Below are positions 1-9,059 of a DNA stretch of 64,000 nucleotides, piece by piece. Made by a program: the position numbers and the translations under genes. The stretch is from Shewanella oncorhynchi. GTDB taxonomy: Bacteria; Pseudomonadota; Gammaproteobacteria; Enterobacterales; Shewanellaceae. Numbering within the stretch: the first letter of the stretch is position 1; each line of letters starts with the position of its first letter. The DNA lies in the NCBI RefSeq assembly GCF_012584455.1, contig NZ_JABAEB010000009.1:62001-126000 (forward strand). Reading direction: 5' to 3'. The notes beneath the pieces are model-generated. The model ran no database searches, was not told where the DNA came from, and worked only from the letters and a program-made list of their open reading frames with translations.

Positions 1-2
1 GT

Positions 3-200
3 GTCGCCAGTGGCGGTTCAGTCACTATTCCAAAACACATTAAAAGCGATCTGGTGAGCGTTGCAAAAATCCTCAATATCAACTGGATAGAGCGCGGGAT
101 CAAAAATGACGCCCGCCTTATTTGCTCTCGCGGCGCCGTATGCCCACGCCAACCCAGTTGCTATCAAGCAGGTAAATCACAGTGTGATGGTACTGAATAA
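3..200 (+). CDS. C-terminal fragment of an unidentified protein
   Basis: An open frame enters from the left window edge and stops with TAA at 198-200, giving about 65 residues. The fragment has a plausible composition (SGGSVTIPKHIKSDLV near its start) and several Cys in the last third (CSRGAVCPRQPSC). I do not recognise the family. The stop lies 22 bp before the first 98-bp repeat, so the repeat may have inserted just behind or within the end of the gene. The only support is the open frame and amino-acid composition. Confidence 0.3.
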   Translation, partial: VASGGSVTIPKHIKSDLVSVAKILNINWIERGIKNDARLICSRGAVCPRQPSCYQAGKSQCDGTE

Positions 201-222
201 AGTATCGCAGATGGGATTGATG

Positions 223-320
223 TTAAGCACTCTCACTTCAGTGACTCGCCATAAACTCGTCCCTGAGGGCTCGACGGCGGCATCCATGCCGCCAACGGTC
301 ACTGCCATGAGAGTGCTTAA
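223..320 (+). repeat. MITE-like 98-bp palindromic repeat, copy 1
   Basis: The element begins TTAAGCACTCTCA and ends TGAGAGTGCTTAA, a perfect 13-bp terminal inverted repeat. An internal palindrome surrounds GGCGGCATCCATGCCGCC. A second copy of exactly the same length lies at 2329-2426 in inverted orientation, at roughly 80-85 percent identity by eye. It has no coding capacity, so it is best described as a MITE or large REP-type element. Confidence 0.85.
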
Positions 321-608
321 TTTAGCCTGCATCCCTTCCTATTCATAGCAGCCTGTAATGATAATGTTGAGCATAATAAAGACGTTTAAAGTAATAGTTG
401 TTTAAAAAATAACTACTTAACTGACTCAAATTCTTATAGCATAAAATGATAAATTGTAGGGATGTGGCCACAGTTATACTTAAAGATCAGTCAACACTTT
501 CTTTGTATTTTGTGCACAGCGTAATCTATAAACTCTAGGGCTAACATGTTGCTTTAGCATGTTATTTATTTTTCAGATTGTTTCTTAACAAAATTTTTAG
601 TTGGCATA

Positions 609-1109
609 ATGGATATAAATCAAAGGAAAGAATTGTTAAGTAGAGCGTATGTTAGTGCGATTGCTGCTCAAATTGGTTTTAGATCAGCAATTCCTGATGT
701 TGATGATGATAGTGTTGATTTAATTCTAAAAGGAAGAGGTTTTGCCTCTACTATTCGTAATCCTCAGCTAGAGATTCAATTAAAGTGCACAGCCTGTAAT
801 GACGGTTGCGAAGAATATTTTTCTTACAAACTTCCAATAAAAAACTACAACGATCTACGCGGGAATAATCTCTTGTGTCCTAGGCTTTTATTTGTTCTAG
901 TTGTGCCGAATGAGACAGATGCATGGCTTTCATATGAACTTGATCACATGAAAATGAAACATTGTTGCTATTGGATTTCGCTGAGAGATTTGAAAGAAAC
1001 TACCAATGGAACATCAGTTACAATTAAGATCCCAAGAGAAAATATCTTAACAGCTACTAGTATGTTTTTGTTGATGGAGTCGGCAAGTCATGAAGGTATT
1101 GCTGCATGA
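609..1109 (+). CDS. DUF4365-type nuclease-like protein
   Basis: A 166-aa protein resembling the DUF4365 family. It has an N-terminal helix (QRKELLSRAYVSAIAAQIGF), an acidic stretch DVDDDSVDLILKG (about residues 30-43) and then LEIQLKCT (about residues 55-62). The spacing of Asp and Q-x-K fits a PD-(D/E)xK nuclease core with Gln in place of the usual Glu. Nuclease activity is inferred, not shown. The gene is AT-rich compared with the chromosome around it. Its stop overlaps the start of the next gene (ATGA), so the two are translationally coupled. No strong Shine-Dalgarno sequence precedes the ATG. Both genes lie between two inverted 98-bp repeats, which suggests an acquired cassette; DUF4365 genes are often found in defence-type or mobile islands. 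Confidence 0.7.
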   Translation: MDINQRKELLSRAYVSAIAAQIGFRSAIPDVDDDSVDLILKGRGFASTIRNPQLEIQLKCTACNDGCEEYFSYKLPIKNYNDLRGNNLLCPRLLFVLVVPNETDAWLSYELDHMKMKHCCYWISLRDLKETTNGTSVTIKIPRENILTATSMFLLMESASHEGIAA

Positions 1110-2263
1110 ATATTTCTCAGTTAAAAAATATTACCCATAATATACCGCCTAAAAATTTAGAATGTTACTTACGGTCAAATGGATGGGTGCCAGATGGCGA
1201 TGTTTTCGGTCAAGCTACAATTTGGCATCGAAGAGAAGAAGGTTTTTTTGACTTTGAGGTCATACAACCAACATCGATTAATATTAAGGGCTATCAACAG
1301 CGCATATTGGACGCGGTAAATTCGCTCTCAGAGTTTGAAAATAGATCTCCTTTAAAAATTATAAGAGCAATAGATAATTTTTTTTCTGATAGTGTGAAAA
1401 TACGGGTTGTACATGCCGATGTAGAAGAAGGCACTATTCCTATCGATGATGGAGTTTTACTTATTGAAAAATCAAGAGACTTACTTGCAGCAACAACACT
1501 CTCTACATTTAGAAAAAAAGCACATTTTACTGGTCAACGTAACACTGATGTTCAAAATTTTATAAAGCAACTGCGCTTAGGCCAAACAGAAGTTGGTAGT
1601 TTTGTCGTTAATTTAATAGCTCCTATTGTAGAGTCTTTTGATGCCCAATTAGATCAAGATAAAATATCAATTACTAGAGCTGTCACTAATAATTTGTCTC
1701 GTAGCTTGTTAGCTTTAGAGAATGGGATAAAATCTTATCAAAATACAGAAAGCGTATTTGAATTCGAATCAATTGTGGAAAGTGGTGTAAGTGCTAATTT
1801 ATGTGATGCACTAGTTGGCTTAAGTGGTACTGCCAAAACTAGGTCATTCACAATAAGTATATATCTGGCTGGAGCTGAAGCCGATATCCAAAATATGCCA
1901 AAGCAATTTAACTTCTGTTCGGAACAGGTGCCTACACTAGAGCTCGCATCAGCATTTTATAAAGGGAATTATGTTATTAAAGCCTATGAAGCATTTGGCT
2001 TAGTTAGCAGAATGACACATTTACCTGATGATGATTTCGGCGAGATTACTGTTAGATCTCTTGTTCGAGGTGTCGAAAAAAATGTGGTTATGCAATTAGC
2101 TTTAAATGACTATTGGGACGCTGTGCATGCACATGAAAGAAAAGAGTTTGTGAGTTGTAAAGGCGCACTGCATGTAACCGCAAAGTCAGCAAAGATGCTT
2201 GATTCGCATAATTTTAAAGTAGTAGGTAGTCATTCTAACTCGGAGGATGAATGTAGGCTCTAA
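1106..2263 (+). CDS. Unknown partner of the DUF4365 protein
   Basis: A 385-aa protein I cannot assign to a family. It has no signal peptide, membrane segment or nucleotide-binding loop that I can see. The N-terminal part (about residues 1-60) contains a small domain with WVPDGDVFGQATIWHRREEG, the middle is helical, and the C-terminal third is mixed (FNFCSEQVPTLELASAFYKG). It starts inside the end of the DUF4365 gene (ATGA overlap), so the two products are probably made in fixed ratio and may act together. Low GC matches its partner and differs from the flanking operons, consistent with horizontal acquisition. Any defence role is inferred from context only. Confidence 0.6.
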   Translation: MNISQLKNITHNIPPKNLECYLRSNGWVPDGDVFGQATIWHRREEGFFDFEVIQPTSINIKGYQQRILDAVNSLSEFENRSPLKIIRAIDNFFSDSVKIRVVHADVEEGTIPIDDGVLLIEKSRDLLAATTLSTFRKKAHFTGQRNTDVQNFIKQLRLGQTEVGSFVVNLIAPIVESFDAQLDQDKISITRAVTNNLSRSLLALENGIKSYQNTESVFEFESIVESGVSANLCDALVGLSGTAKTRSFTISIYLAGAEADIQNMPKQFNFCSEQVPTLELASAFYKGNYVIKAYEAFGLVSRMTHLPDDDFGEITVRSLVRGVEKNVVMQLALNDYWDAVHAHERKEFVSCKGALHVTAKSAKMLDSHNFKVVGSHSNSEDECRL

Positions 2264-2328
2264 TGTATTGTGATGTTTTTTAGTTAAGTGGAATAACGGA
2301 TTATCATAGATATGAAGGGCTAACGAGA

Positions 2329-2426
2329 TTAAGCACTCGCGTGTAAGTGACCGTTGGCGGCATGGATGCCGCCGTCGAGCCTATAGGGATATATTCACGG
2401 CGAGTCACTGGAATGAGAGTGCTTAA
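2329..2426 (-). repeat. MITE-like 98-bp palindromic repeat, copy 2
   Basis: The reverse complement of this block matches the repeat at 223-320 with the same total length and no gaps by eye. Both share the core around GGCGGCATCCATGCCGCC and the end TGAGAGTGCTTAA; the other terminus here is TTAAGCACTCGCG, so the inverted repeat is slightly degraded. With copy 1 it forms an inverted pair around the two-gene AT-rich cassette. Confidence 0.85.
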
Positions 2427-2540
2427 TCATTAGTTATGTCGTCACTCATGTGTTTATCGCTTTAAAAAGAACTCATCTCACAATCCCTACTCTATGATTT
2501 TTATCAATTAGCCTCGCTCATGGTCGATTTCATTCGTTAT

Positions 2541-2867
2541 TTAATACAACAAACCGAGCAAACACACTACGGCGCTGGCGGGCAATATGGGCTGTAACCA
2601 GCGTGGCTTGTAGCTGAGTAAAATTACTAGGATTATTGAACTTAAACACACCCAGCCGAGCAGTAATACGCTTGCGTACGCGGGGCCGTAATGACGACTG
2701 GCAAGCCAATAGCACAGGACGAGCGTTGCAGTACCAGTGGTGCGAAATCCGCGTGCCTGTGCATCGGTTAACGGGCGGTTACGCACGGCGCGGTGGTGGC
2801 TAAAATAAGATAAGGCCAACAGCCCCATGGCGATAAAACAGGTTAACAATTCGCCTGTGGCTGTCAT
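2541..2867 (-). CDS. DUF3325 small inner-membrane protein
   Basis: A 108-aa protein with about three hydrophobic segments (near residues 5-22, 44-62 and 66-104). Its sequence is of the DUF3325 type that regularly accompanies PepSY and DUF3649 genes in iron-uptake clusters. It is the last gene of the seven-gene operon and starts inside the end of the PepSY gene (ATGA overlap). The exact function is unknown; an accessory role to the PepSY membrane protein is inferred from its constant neighbourhood. Confidence 0.75.
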   Translation of the reverse strand: MTATGELLTCFIAMGLLALSYFSHHRAVRNRPLTDAQARGFRTTGTATLVLCYWLASRHYGPAYASVLLLGWVCLSSIILVILLSYKPRWLQPILPASAVVCLLGLLY

Positions 2868-4453
2868 GATTCAACTCCTAATTCTGTCGTCGCTTTGGTT
2901 ACCCTTGTAGCCAGCACTTTTTTAGGGCTACGCAAGCGTTTGGCTGCCATGTAAAACAGCGCTGCAAGTGCGAGCATCATGAGATCAAATCCTGCGAGAA
3001 CATAGGCTTGGCGCTGTAGATTGCTTATCAGCTGATACTGCGAAGTCATGGCGTTGAGCAGAGGTAGCAGGCCATAAAGCAAGGATGTGAGTAAAAAGAG
3101 TCGTTGCCATGTTTGTTTATCTCGTTTGAAGCAAGCGAGCAGTGCGACTAACGCCCAACTGATAAAGAAACAATGGATTTCCCAGTTTTCTCTATCTGCA
3201 AAGGTGACGGGTAAGAGTCGATTGGCATAAAAATAACAGGCTAGCGCAATGGGCAGGCCACCAAAGGTGGCGAGATTCAACATGTTCACTAGCGTGAGCC
3301 CGCTATGATTCTTATCTTTTTTAAGCTGCTTTTGTGCCAGCTTATCGGCCCACATAATCGCGCCGCTGGCGATCATCACGCAGCCCGTTAATCCCGCCAG
3401 TAAATACAGTAAACGTAGGCCTTGGCCAGCAAAGCGACCACTGTGCAGGGCTATCATGGCACTTTGGGTTTGATTTGCTCCCGAAGTCACAGCCGACTGC
3501 GCCAACACTGCACCTGTCACAGTAGACAAGTGATACCAAGGCGCTTGCTGATTTAAGCTGTGCTCAGGGGCGATTTTGACTGTTACGCTGGCATTGCTGT
3601 CGTTGAGATTATCAAACTGCAAGCCTTCAAGTGGCGACTCACCCACGACACTGTGAATCGCACTGAGTAAACTCTGACTATCGAGCATAGTGGCTGGCGT
3701 GCCAGTGGCGGCGGGAGTTTGGTAAATGGGTTTCCATTGCGAATAAAAGGCTTGAGTTTCATCACCATATTGCGTGTTAAGTCCCCATGGCATATACATA
3801 AACATCAAAGTCACTAGGCCGGTGTAAGTGATCATAAGATGAAAGGGCAATGCGAGAACTGAGCTGGCGACATGGGCATCTAACCAAGAGCGCGGGCCTT
3901 TTCCGGGGCGAAAACTAAAGAAATCCTTAAAAATACGTTTGTGGATCACTATCCCGCTGATGATGGCGACCAGCATGAACATAGTGCAAAAGCCGACAAT
4001 CCAACGCGCCGTGAGCACACTCATGTAGTACAAGTCGAAATGTAGTCGATAGAGAAAGTCGCCCCCTCGGCTTTCCCGTGCTTTAGGTAAGGCTTCACCT
4101 GTCGCAGGGTTAATAAAGCCTTGATGATAATCACCAAATCGCTGGCCTTCAGCGGCGGGATCGCTCCATGCATAGGTCAGTAATGGCACCCGTTGTGTTG
4201 GTAAGTAAATCCACCATGACTCAGCGTCAGGCGCTTGTTGTGCCAAGGACGTGAGGCCCTTGAGTATCAATTGTTGATTATCCGCATTGGCATCATATTG
4301 GCTGCTGTGGTTTTCGGGTTGCATCCACAGGTTGATTTCAGCACGGTAATAGGCCGCTGTTCCGGCGAAAAAAACCAGAAACAACACCCAGCAGGTGAGC
4401 AATCCAACCCAAGTGTGTAGCCAAGTCATTGAACGAAAAAAGGAGTCTTTCAT
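2864..4453 (-). CDS. PepSY-domain inner-membrane protein, probable ferri-siderophore reductase
   Basis: A 529-aa PepSY-associated transmembrane protein. The N-terminal membrane helix (SMTWLHTWVGLLTCWVLFLV) carries the typical W-x-H-x-W-x-G motif. A periplasmic domain follows, then further helices near residues 150-170, 190-215, 345-365 and in the C-terminal 130 residues. Members of this family, such as Pseudomonas FpvG, reduce imported ferric siderophore in the periplasm using electrons from the membrane. The neighbouring TonB receptor supports the same job here, but that is inference. It overlaps both DUF3649 upstream and DUF3325 downstream by ATGA. Confidence 0.85.
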   Translation of the reverse strand: MKDSFFRSMTWLHTWVGLLTCWVLFLVFFAGTAAYYRAEINLWMQPENHSSQYDANADNQQLILKGLTSLAQQAPDAESWWIYLPTQRVPLLTYAWSDPAAEGQRFGDYHQGFINPATGEALPKARESRGGDFLYRLHFDLYYMSVLTARWIVGFCTMFMLVAIISGIVIHKRIFKDFFSFRPGKGPRSWLDAHVASSVLALPFHLMITYTGLVTLMFMYMPWGLNTQYGDETQAFYSQWKPIYQTPAATGTPATMLDSQSLLSAIHSVVGESPLEGLQFDNLNDSNASVTVKIAPEHSLNQQAPWYHLSTVTGAVLAQSAVTSGANQTQSAMIALHSGRFAGQGLRLLYLLAGLTGCVMIASGAIMWADKLAQKQLKKDKNHSGLTLVNMLNLATFGGLPIALACYFYANRLLPVTFADRENWEIHCFFISWALVALLACFKRDKQTWQRLFLLTSLLYGLLPLLNAMTSQYQLISNLQRQAYVLAGFDLMMLALAALFYMAAKRLRSPKKVLATRVTKATTELGVES

Positions 4454-4818
4454 AATCCACTCCCTTGAGCGCTTGTTGCATCAAACGCTTTAGCGGCGAG
4501 GTAAGCTAAATACAGCAGACCGCTAAGCGCGAATAAATCCAGCCAGTATCGCCATGTTGATTTAACGCTGAACACCCAAATCACGGCGCAGGTGTACACA
4601 GTAAATGACAGCATCATGGCGGTTAACACCCGATCAACCTGAGATAACGGCAGGATTTGCGCGAATAAAATAGTCGCTACTGCACTTAACAAATAGCCGC
4701 CAAAGGTTGCTGCGAGGCAGCGATTGCCTATGTTCAGGCTATCGCTCCAGATGGCTGACGTTTTCCAGCGCATCAGTCTTTGTGTTAACGGTGGAGTCAT
4801 GTTGGTTTTTTCAGTCAT
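4450..4818 (-). CDS. DUF3649 small inner-membrane protein
   Basis: A 122-aa protein with three or four hydrophobic helices (LAATFGGYLLSAVATILFAQ, then VLTAMMLSFTVYTCAVIWVF and a C-terminal helix). It matches the DUF3649 type found next to PepSY and DUF3325 genes. The chosen ATG overlaps the end of the RND gene by 8 bp; a second in-frame ATG six codons later is an alternative start. The overlaps indicate coupled translation in one operon. No biochemical role is established. Confidence 0.75.
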   Translation of the reverse strand: MTEKTNMTPPLTQRLMRWKTSAIWSDSLNIGNRCLAATFGGYLLSAVATILFAQILPLSQVDRVLTAMMLSFTVYTCAVIWVFSVKSTWRYWLDLFALSGLLYLAYLAAKAFDATSAQGSGL

Positions 4819-7800
4819 GATGGTGTGCCACTTCTGCTGAATTTGTCTTGTGGGTGCGGGATAGCACAGAGATTAACAGGGCGGGTAAAAAGGTTAAGCT
4901 GAGTAGCGTTGCCACGATAATGCCTGCCAATACCACTATGCCAACGCCGCGGTAGAGTTCGCTGCCAGCACCGGGGAATAACACCAACGGCAATAAGCCA
5001 AACAAGGTCGTCGCGGTAGACATTAGAATTGGTCGTAATCGACTGGCGACGGCAGATTTTACGGCATCAACGACACCAAACTGACCTGATTGCAGGTTTT
5101 TACGGCTCTGTTCTACGATCAAAATAGGGTTGTTAACGACTGTGCCGAGTAGGATTAGAAATCCAAGCATAGTAATCATATCAAAGGGTTGGTGCCAACC
5201 TTGGCCGCCAAGATACGCAAATAAGCTGCCAATAGAATTAAGCGCTTGTAAGCCGACTAAACCGCCCGCAAGTCCGAGCGGGATAGTGATCAGCACAAAT
5301 AACGGATAACCCCAGTGATTAAAAATCGCGACTAATAACAAGTAGATGATCAACACGGCGACCAGAAAATTGCTGGAGAGTGCCGCTTTCGTCGCTTCGA
5401 GCTGATCGGCTGCGCCCGAAATATCCAAACTGACATCTTTGCCGACAGCACCCTGTTGATAGAGGATGGGGACTAATTCTTCCCGCACCTTAGCCACAGC
5501 GGTTTCTAACGCAATGGAACGCGGCGGAATAATGTAAAGAGTCACGGTTCTGCGGCCATCGACGCGGCGTAAACTGTCGCTATCCATTTGCTCACTAATG
5601 TCGGCCAAGGCTTGCAGTGGCAGTACATTACCCTTAGGCGTGACTATCGGCGCGAGTGCCAATTGCGACAGACTCTGTTGATTGCCTGCCAGACTAAATA
5701 GAAAGATATCCACCTTGTTATCATTGAGGAAAAACTCGTCGACATAGGCGCCATCGCTCAGTGCCGAAACCGCATAGCCAAACTCGCTGCCGCTGAAATC
5801 TTGTTCTACAAGACGTTGCCAGCGAGGGGAGATCTGCCACAGCGGTTGGTCTAGCGACAAGGTCGATGGGTCAGAATACAGCTGCGGCTCGGCAAATACT
5901 TTTTCCGCCGCTTGATACGCCGCTTCGGCAGCGCGATAGAGACTGGCTTGATTTGGGCCAGAAATGTCCAAGGCGACAGCGCGGGTGCCACCATCGTTGC
6001 TGGAAATAATCGACCCCCGCGATGAATAGGCGCGCATGCCCGGATATTGCTCAAACAAGGCGGTGAGTGAGCTCATCATGGCATCCATATCTTGGCTGCG
6101 AATGGGTTCGCTCATCACCCAAATACTGCCGACACCCACGCTGAGGGTATAGTATTTTAGCGGCGGGATCTTTTGCTCACCACGTTCAAAGGATGCCGCC
6201 TCGGCATTGACTCTTGCGGATAGCTGAGTCGTTAATTCTTCAGCAATTTTAGCCATTTCCGATAGGTTGTAACCCGGCGGCGCGACCATAGAAGTAAAGG
6301 CTTTTGGTTCTTCGCCTTCGGGTAAATATTCGGCCGGAGGCATCAGCCAAGCCGCAAGCCCGATCGTCGAGACGAGTGACAGCACAATCACAAAGGCGCG
6401 GCGTCTTGCCGACAGTACAAGTTGGCTGACTAAGCTCAATATGCGTGATGCTTTGGGCGGCTCACTTTGGTTTGTCTGCGCCGAGTGCATCTTACCGAAA
6501 CCAAAACGGGCAATAGCGGCGGGTACGATGAACACCGCGACCAGCATAGAAGCGATAATGGATGAAGCGATGGCAATCGCGATATCCGAGTACAGTTGCC
6601 CCGCTTCTTGTTTGATAAATAGAATGGGTACAAACACTAGCACTGTGGTGAGCGTCGAGGCTAATACTGCGGGCCAGACATCGTAGATACCACTTATGGC
6701 TGCTTCGAGATGCTCTAATCCGCGTCTGCGCGCTTGTTCAATGCTTTCGAGCACCACAATGCTGTTATCGACCGTCATGCCGATGGCAAAGGCAACACCC
6801 GCCAATGAAATGACATTAATGGTGCGATCAAACACCAGCAGCCCGACGAAGGCGGCTAAGGTACACAGCGGAATACCGATAACACCAATCAGGGTGGCTC
6901 GATTCGAGCGCAAGAAGAGGTACATGACCAAGGTTGCCAGCAATGCACCTATGCCCAAATTAACCCACACATTTGCAACCGAATCTTGCACATAGCGCAC
7001 ATCATCACTGAATAACTCTAACTGCATGGCGTGCTGGGCGAGTTGATTTTGATTGATCTGCGCTATCACGGGCATCATGGCATCTTTGATGGCGATAACG
7101 TTAGAACCGACATCCCGTTTGACCGCTAAGCTGAGGGTACGTTCTTGTTCGGCAAAGGACAGTTCTCGGATCTCGGCGTGGTCGAGTTTTATCTCGGCAA
7201 CGTCTTGCAGCAGAATATTCGTATTACCTTGGCGTTTTAAAATCAGTTGCTTAAGTTGATTTAAATCCTCAAAACGGCCAATTACCCGCAGTAAATAACG
7301 TTTTTTACCACTGTCGATATCGCCCGCAGAAGTGTCTTTGTTGCGATCTCGAATGGCTTGGCGCACGTCCATAATGCTGATGCCGCGTTGGGCGAGTTTG
7401 GCGGGATCGAGCCGTATTTGAATTTGCCGTTCAGCGCCGCCTTGAATAGTGACGGAGGAAACGCCTTTGACGCGCTCCATTTGTGGGCGAATGAAATCGT
7501 TAGCAAAATCGCGCATCATGTCTATATCTAGATTCAGCGGGTTCCCCGCGACAGGCACGAGGCGGAAATACATGAAAGCGTTGTCTGAATATGAACTGCT
7601 GTAAAGCCTTGGTTGATCGACGTTTTCAGGGTAGGACGATACTTGGCTGAGCGCATTGCTAACACGAATAAGCGCATCGCTTATCTCTGTGCTTTGGGGG
7701 AATTCGAGTTCTATCCATGCCGAGCCCGTATCGGCCCAAGAGGTCATGCGTTGTAAGTTGGGCAGGGTGCGCAGGTAGCGTTCCTGCTCAAGCAGAATTT

Positions 7801-7978
7801 CTTTTTCGACGTCTTGCGGTGTCGCTCCCGGCCAACCTGTGGCCACGCTGATGGTGCGCACATCTAAGTCGGGGATCATTTGGATTGGGATACGCAGTGC
7901 TGCAGCCGTGCCCAATACGCAAAATATCAAGACGATGACCGACAGTAAGGTGCCATGTTTAATTCCAAACTTCAGCAT
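4811..7978 (-). CDS. RND-family efflux pump, inner-membrane transporter
   Basis: A 1055-aa proton-driven RND pump, the usual length for the HAE/AcrB class. There is a first membrane helix at about residues 10-30, a periplasmic pore domain, a helix bundle near 335-495, a second periplasmic loop, and a C-terminal bundle near 880-1035. In the proton-relay helix the motif is GMTVDNSIVVLE, so the first Asp is kept and the second position is Asn, unlike AcrB (Asp-Asp) but seen in other RND subgroups. The adaptor gene ends 4 bp upstream. No outer-membrane channel gene is present. Its position between a siderophore receptor and a PepSY protein suggests that it exports the iron-free carrier or a related small molecule; that substrate is inferred. 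Confidence 0.88.
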   Translation of the reverse strand: MLKFGIKHGTLLSVIVLIFCVLGTAAALRIPIQMIPDLDVRTISVATGWPGATPQDVEKEILLEQERYLRTLPNLQRMTSWADTGSAWIELEFPQSTEISDALIRVSNALSQVSSYPENVDQPRLYSSSYSDNAFMYFRLVPVAGNPLNLDIDMMRDFANDFIRPQMERVKGVSSVTIQGGAERQIQIRLDPAKLAQRGISIMDVRQAIRDRNKDTSAGDIDSGKKRYLLRVIGRFEDLNQLKQLILKRQGNTNILLQDVAEIKLDHAEIRELSFAEQERTLSLAVKRDVGSNVIAIKDAMMPVIAQINQNQLAQHAMQLELFSDDVRYVQDSVANVWVNLGIGALLATLVMYLFLRSNRATLIGVIGIPLCTLAAFVGLLVFDRTINVISLAGVAFAIGMTVDNSIVVLESIEQARRRGLEHLEAAISGIYDVWPAVLASTLTTVLVFVPILFIKQEAGQLYSDIAIAIASSIIASMLVAVFIVPAAIARFGFGKMHSAQTNQSEPPKASRILSLVSQLVLSARRRAFVIVLSLVSTIGLAAWLMPPAEYLPEGEEPKAFTSMVAPPGYNLSEMAKIAEELTTQLSARVNAEAASFERGEQKIPPLKYYTLSVGVGSIWVMSEPIRSQDMDAMMSSLTALFEQYPGMRAYSSRGSIISSNDGGTRAVALDISGPNQASLYRAAEAAYQAAEKVFAEPQLYSDPSTLSLDQPLWQISPRWQRLVEQDFSGSEFGYAVSALSDGAYVDEFFLNDNKVDIFLFSLAGNQQSLSQLALAPIVTPKGNVLPLQALADISEQMDSDSLRRVDGRRTVTLYIIPPRSIALETAVAKVREELVPILYQQGAVGKDVSLDISGAADQLEATKAALSSNFLVAVLIIYLLLVAIFNHWGYPLFVLITIPLGLAGGLVGLQALNSIGSLFAYLGGQGWHQPFDMITMLGFLILLGTVVNNPILIVEQSRKNLQSGQFGVVDAVKSAVASRLRPILMSTATTLFGLLPLVLFPGAGSELYRGVGIVVLAGIIVATLLSLTFLPALLISVLSRTHKTNSAEVAHHHD

Positions 7979-7982
7979 CCCA

Positions 7983-9032
7983 CTAACCTCCTACTGCAGA
8001 GTTGAGTACAGAGACTGGCTGTTGGTCTTGTAGGCTTTCGTTACCGCGGATCACTACGGGCGCGTCTTTAGGTAATGGGCTAAGGATTTCAATCCCGATG
8101 GCGCTCGTGTGGCCCACTTGAACGGTATGCCGTTGGGCTATGTTGTTTTGCACGGTAAAGACACTGAACTGGCCGTCCGGGTGACGGACTAGCGCATCTT
8201 GCGGCACGACAACACTGTGTTGCGCCCGCTGTAAGTGGAAGGTGGCGGTGGCCGATGTGCCGGGCATCAAAAGTCCACTCGCATCAGGAATGGTTAAGCG
8301 CACCAAGAAGCTGCGAGCATTGTGGTCGCTCACGGGGACGAGTGCATTCACATGGCCGATAAACTGCTGTTCAGGCAGCATATCTGCGGCAATATCGACT
8401 TGAGTTGCAGTGGCTATGTTTTGGAACATTTCCTGTGGGACTTGAATATCGAGCCAGAGCTGTTCTTGGGACACTAAAGTGAAGATTTCAGTGCCGACAT
8501 TGACCCATTCCCCAGTTTCAGTTTGTTTGCTTGCAATCACTCCCGCAAACGGCGCGATCAGTTGGTGGCGGGCGACCACCTCTTTTTGGTGTGCTAATGC
8601 TGCCGTTAAACTCTGCAGATTAGCTTCGGCTTCGGTTAACGCCGCTTGGCGAATCGCGCGCTCAGTTTCGGGGAATAATTGCTGAGAACTGAGTGTTTGC
8701 GCTTCGGTGAGGAGTCGCTGTTTTTCTAGCAGCATGGTCTTAGCGGCCATTACATCGGCCTGACGCTGTGCTAATTGGTGTATGGCTAAGGTGTCATCGA
8801 GTGCGAGTAGAGGCTGGCCAGCGCGGACTTGCGAGCCCGCATCGACCAGTACTTTGGCAACTAAGCCATCGGTACGTGCAGATAAGCGGGCTACCCGTGC
8901 GGATTTAATGGAGCCACTGAGTGGCAAAAGTTCATTGGTACTGCCTGTTTGGGGCAAGGCGACTGTTACAGGTGCTGTGCTTGCGTGGACTGCAGAACAC
9001 AGCATGTATAAACCTATCATTAAATAACGCAC
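7983..9032 (-). CDS. RND periplasmic adaptor (membrane fusion protein)
   Basis: A 349-aa HlyD/AcrA-type adaptor. A signal peptide (MRYLMIGLYMLCSAVHAS) is followed by a first lipoyl half (VAKVLVDAGSQVRAGQPLLALDD, quoted in two parts: VAKVLVDAGS and QVRAGQPLLALDD), a coiled-coil hairpin at about residues 70-130, a second lipoyl half (LIAPFAGVIASKQTETGEW) and a beta-barrel region. It has no lipobox Cys. It lies 4 bp upstream of the pump gene, so the two form one efflux unit in the iron-type operon. Confidence 0.88.
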   Translation of the reverse strand: MRYLMIGLYMLCSAVHASTAPVTVALPQTGSTNELLPLSGSIKSARVARLSARTDGLVAKVLVDAGSQVRAGQPLLALDDTLAIHQLAQRQADVMAAKTMLLEKQRLLTEAQTLSSQQLFPETERAIRQAALTEAEANLQSLTAALAHQKEVVARHQLIAPFAGVIASKQTETGEWVNVGTEIFTLVSQEQLWLDIQVPQEMFQNIATATQVDIAADMLPEQQFIGHVNALVPVSDHNARSFLVRLTIPDASGLLMPGTSATATFHLQRAQHSVVVPQDALVRHPDGQFSVFTVQNNIAQRHTVQVGHTSAIGIEILSPLPKDAPVVIRGNESLQDQQPVSVLNSAVGG

Positions 9033-9059
9033 GTTAACTCCATCTCACTATTAAGATTA

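Noticed and set aside
106-348. 80-aa plus-strand frame across the first 98-bp repeat
   Set aside because: It runs through the MITE-like repeat, has no ribosome-binding site, and a more plausible coding frame (3-200) overlaps it.
6441-6995. Plus-strand frames of 81 and 99 aa opposite the RND pump gene
   Set aside because: They are antisense shadows of a well-conserved pump gene.
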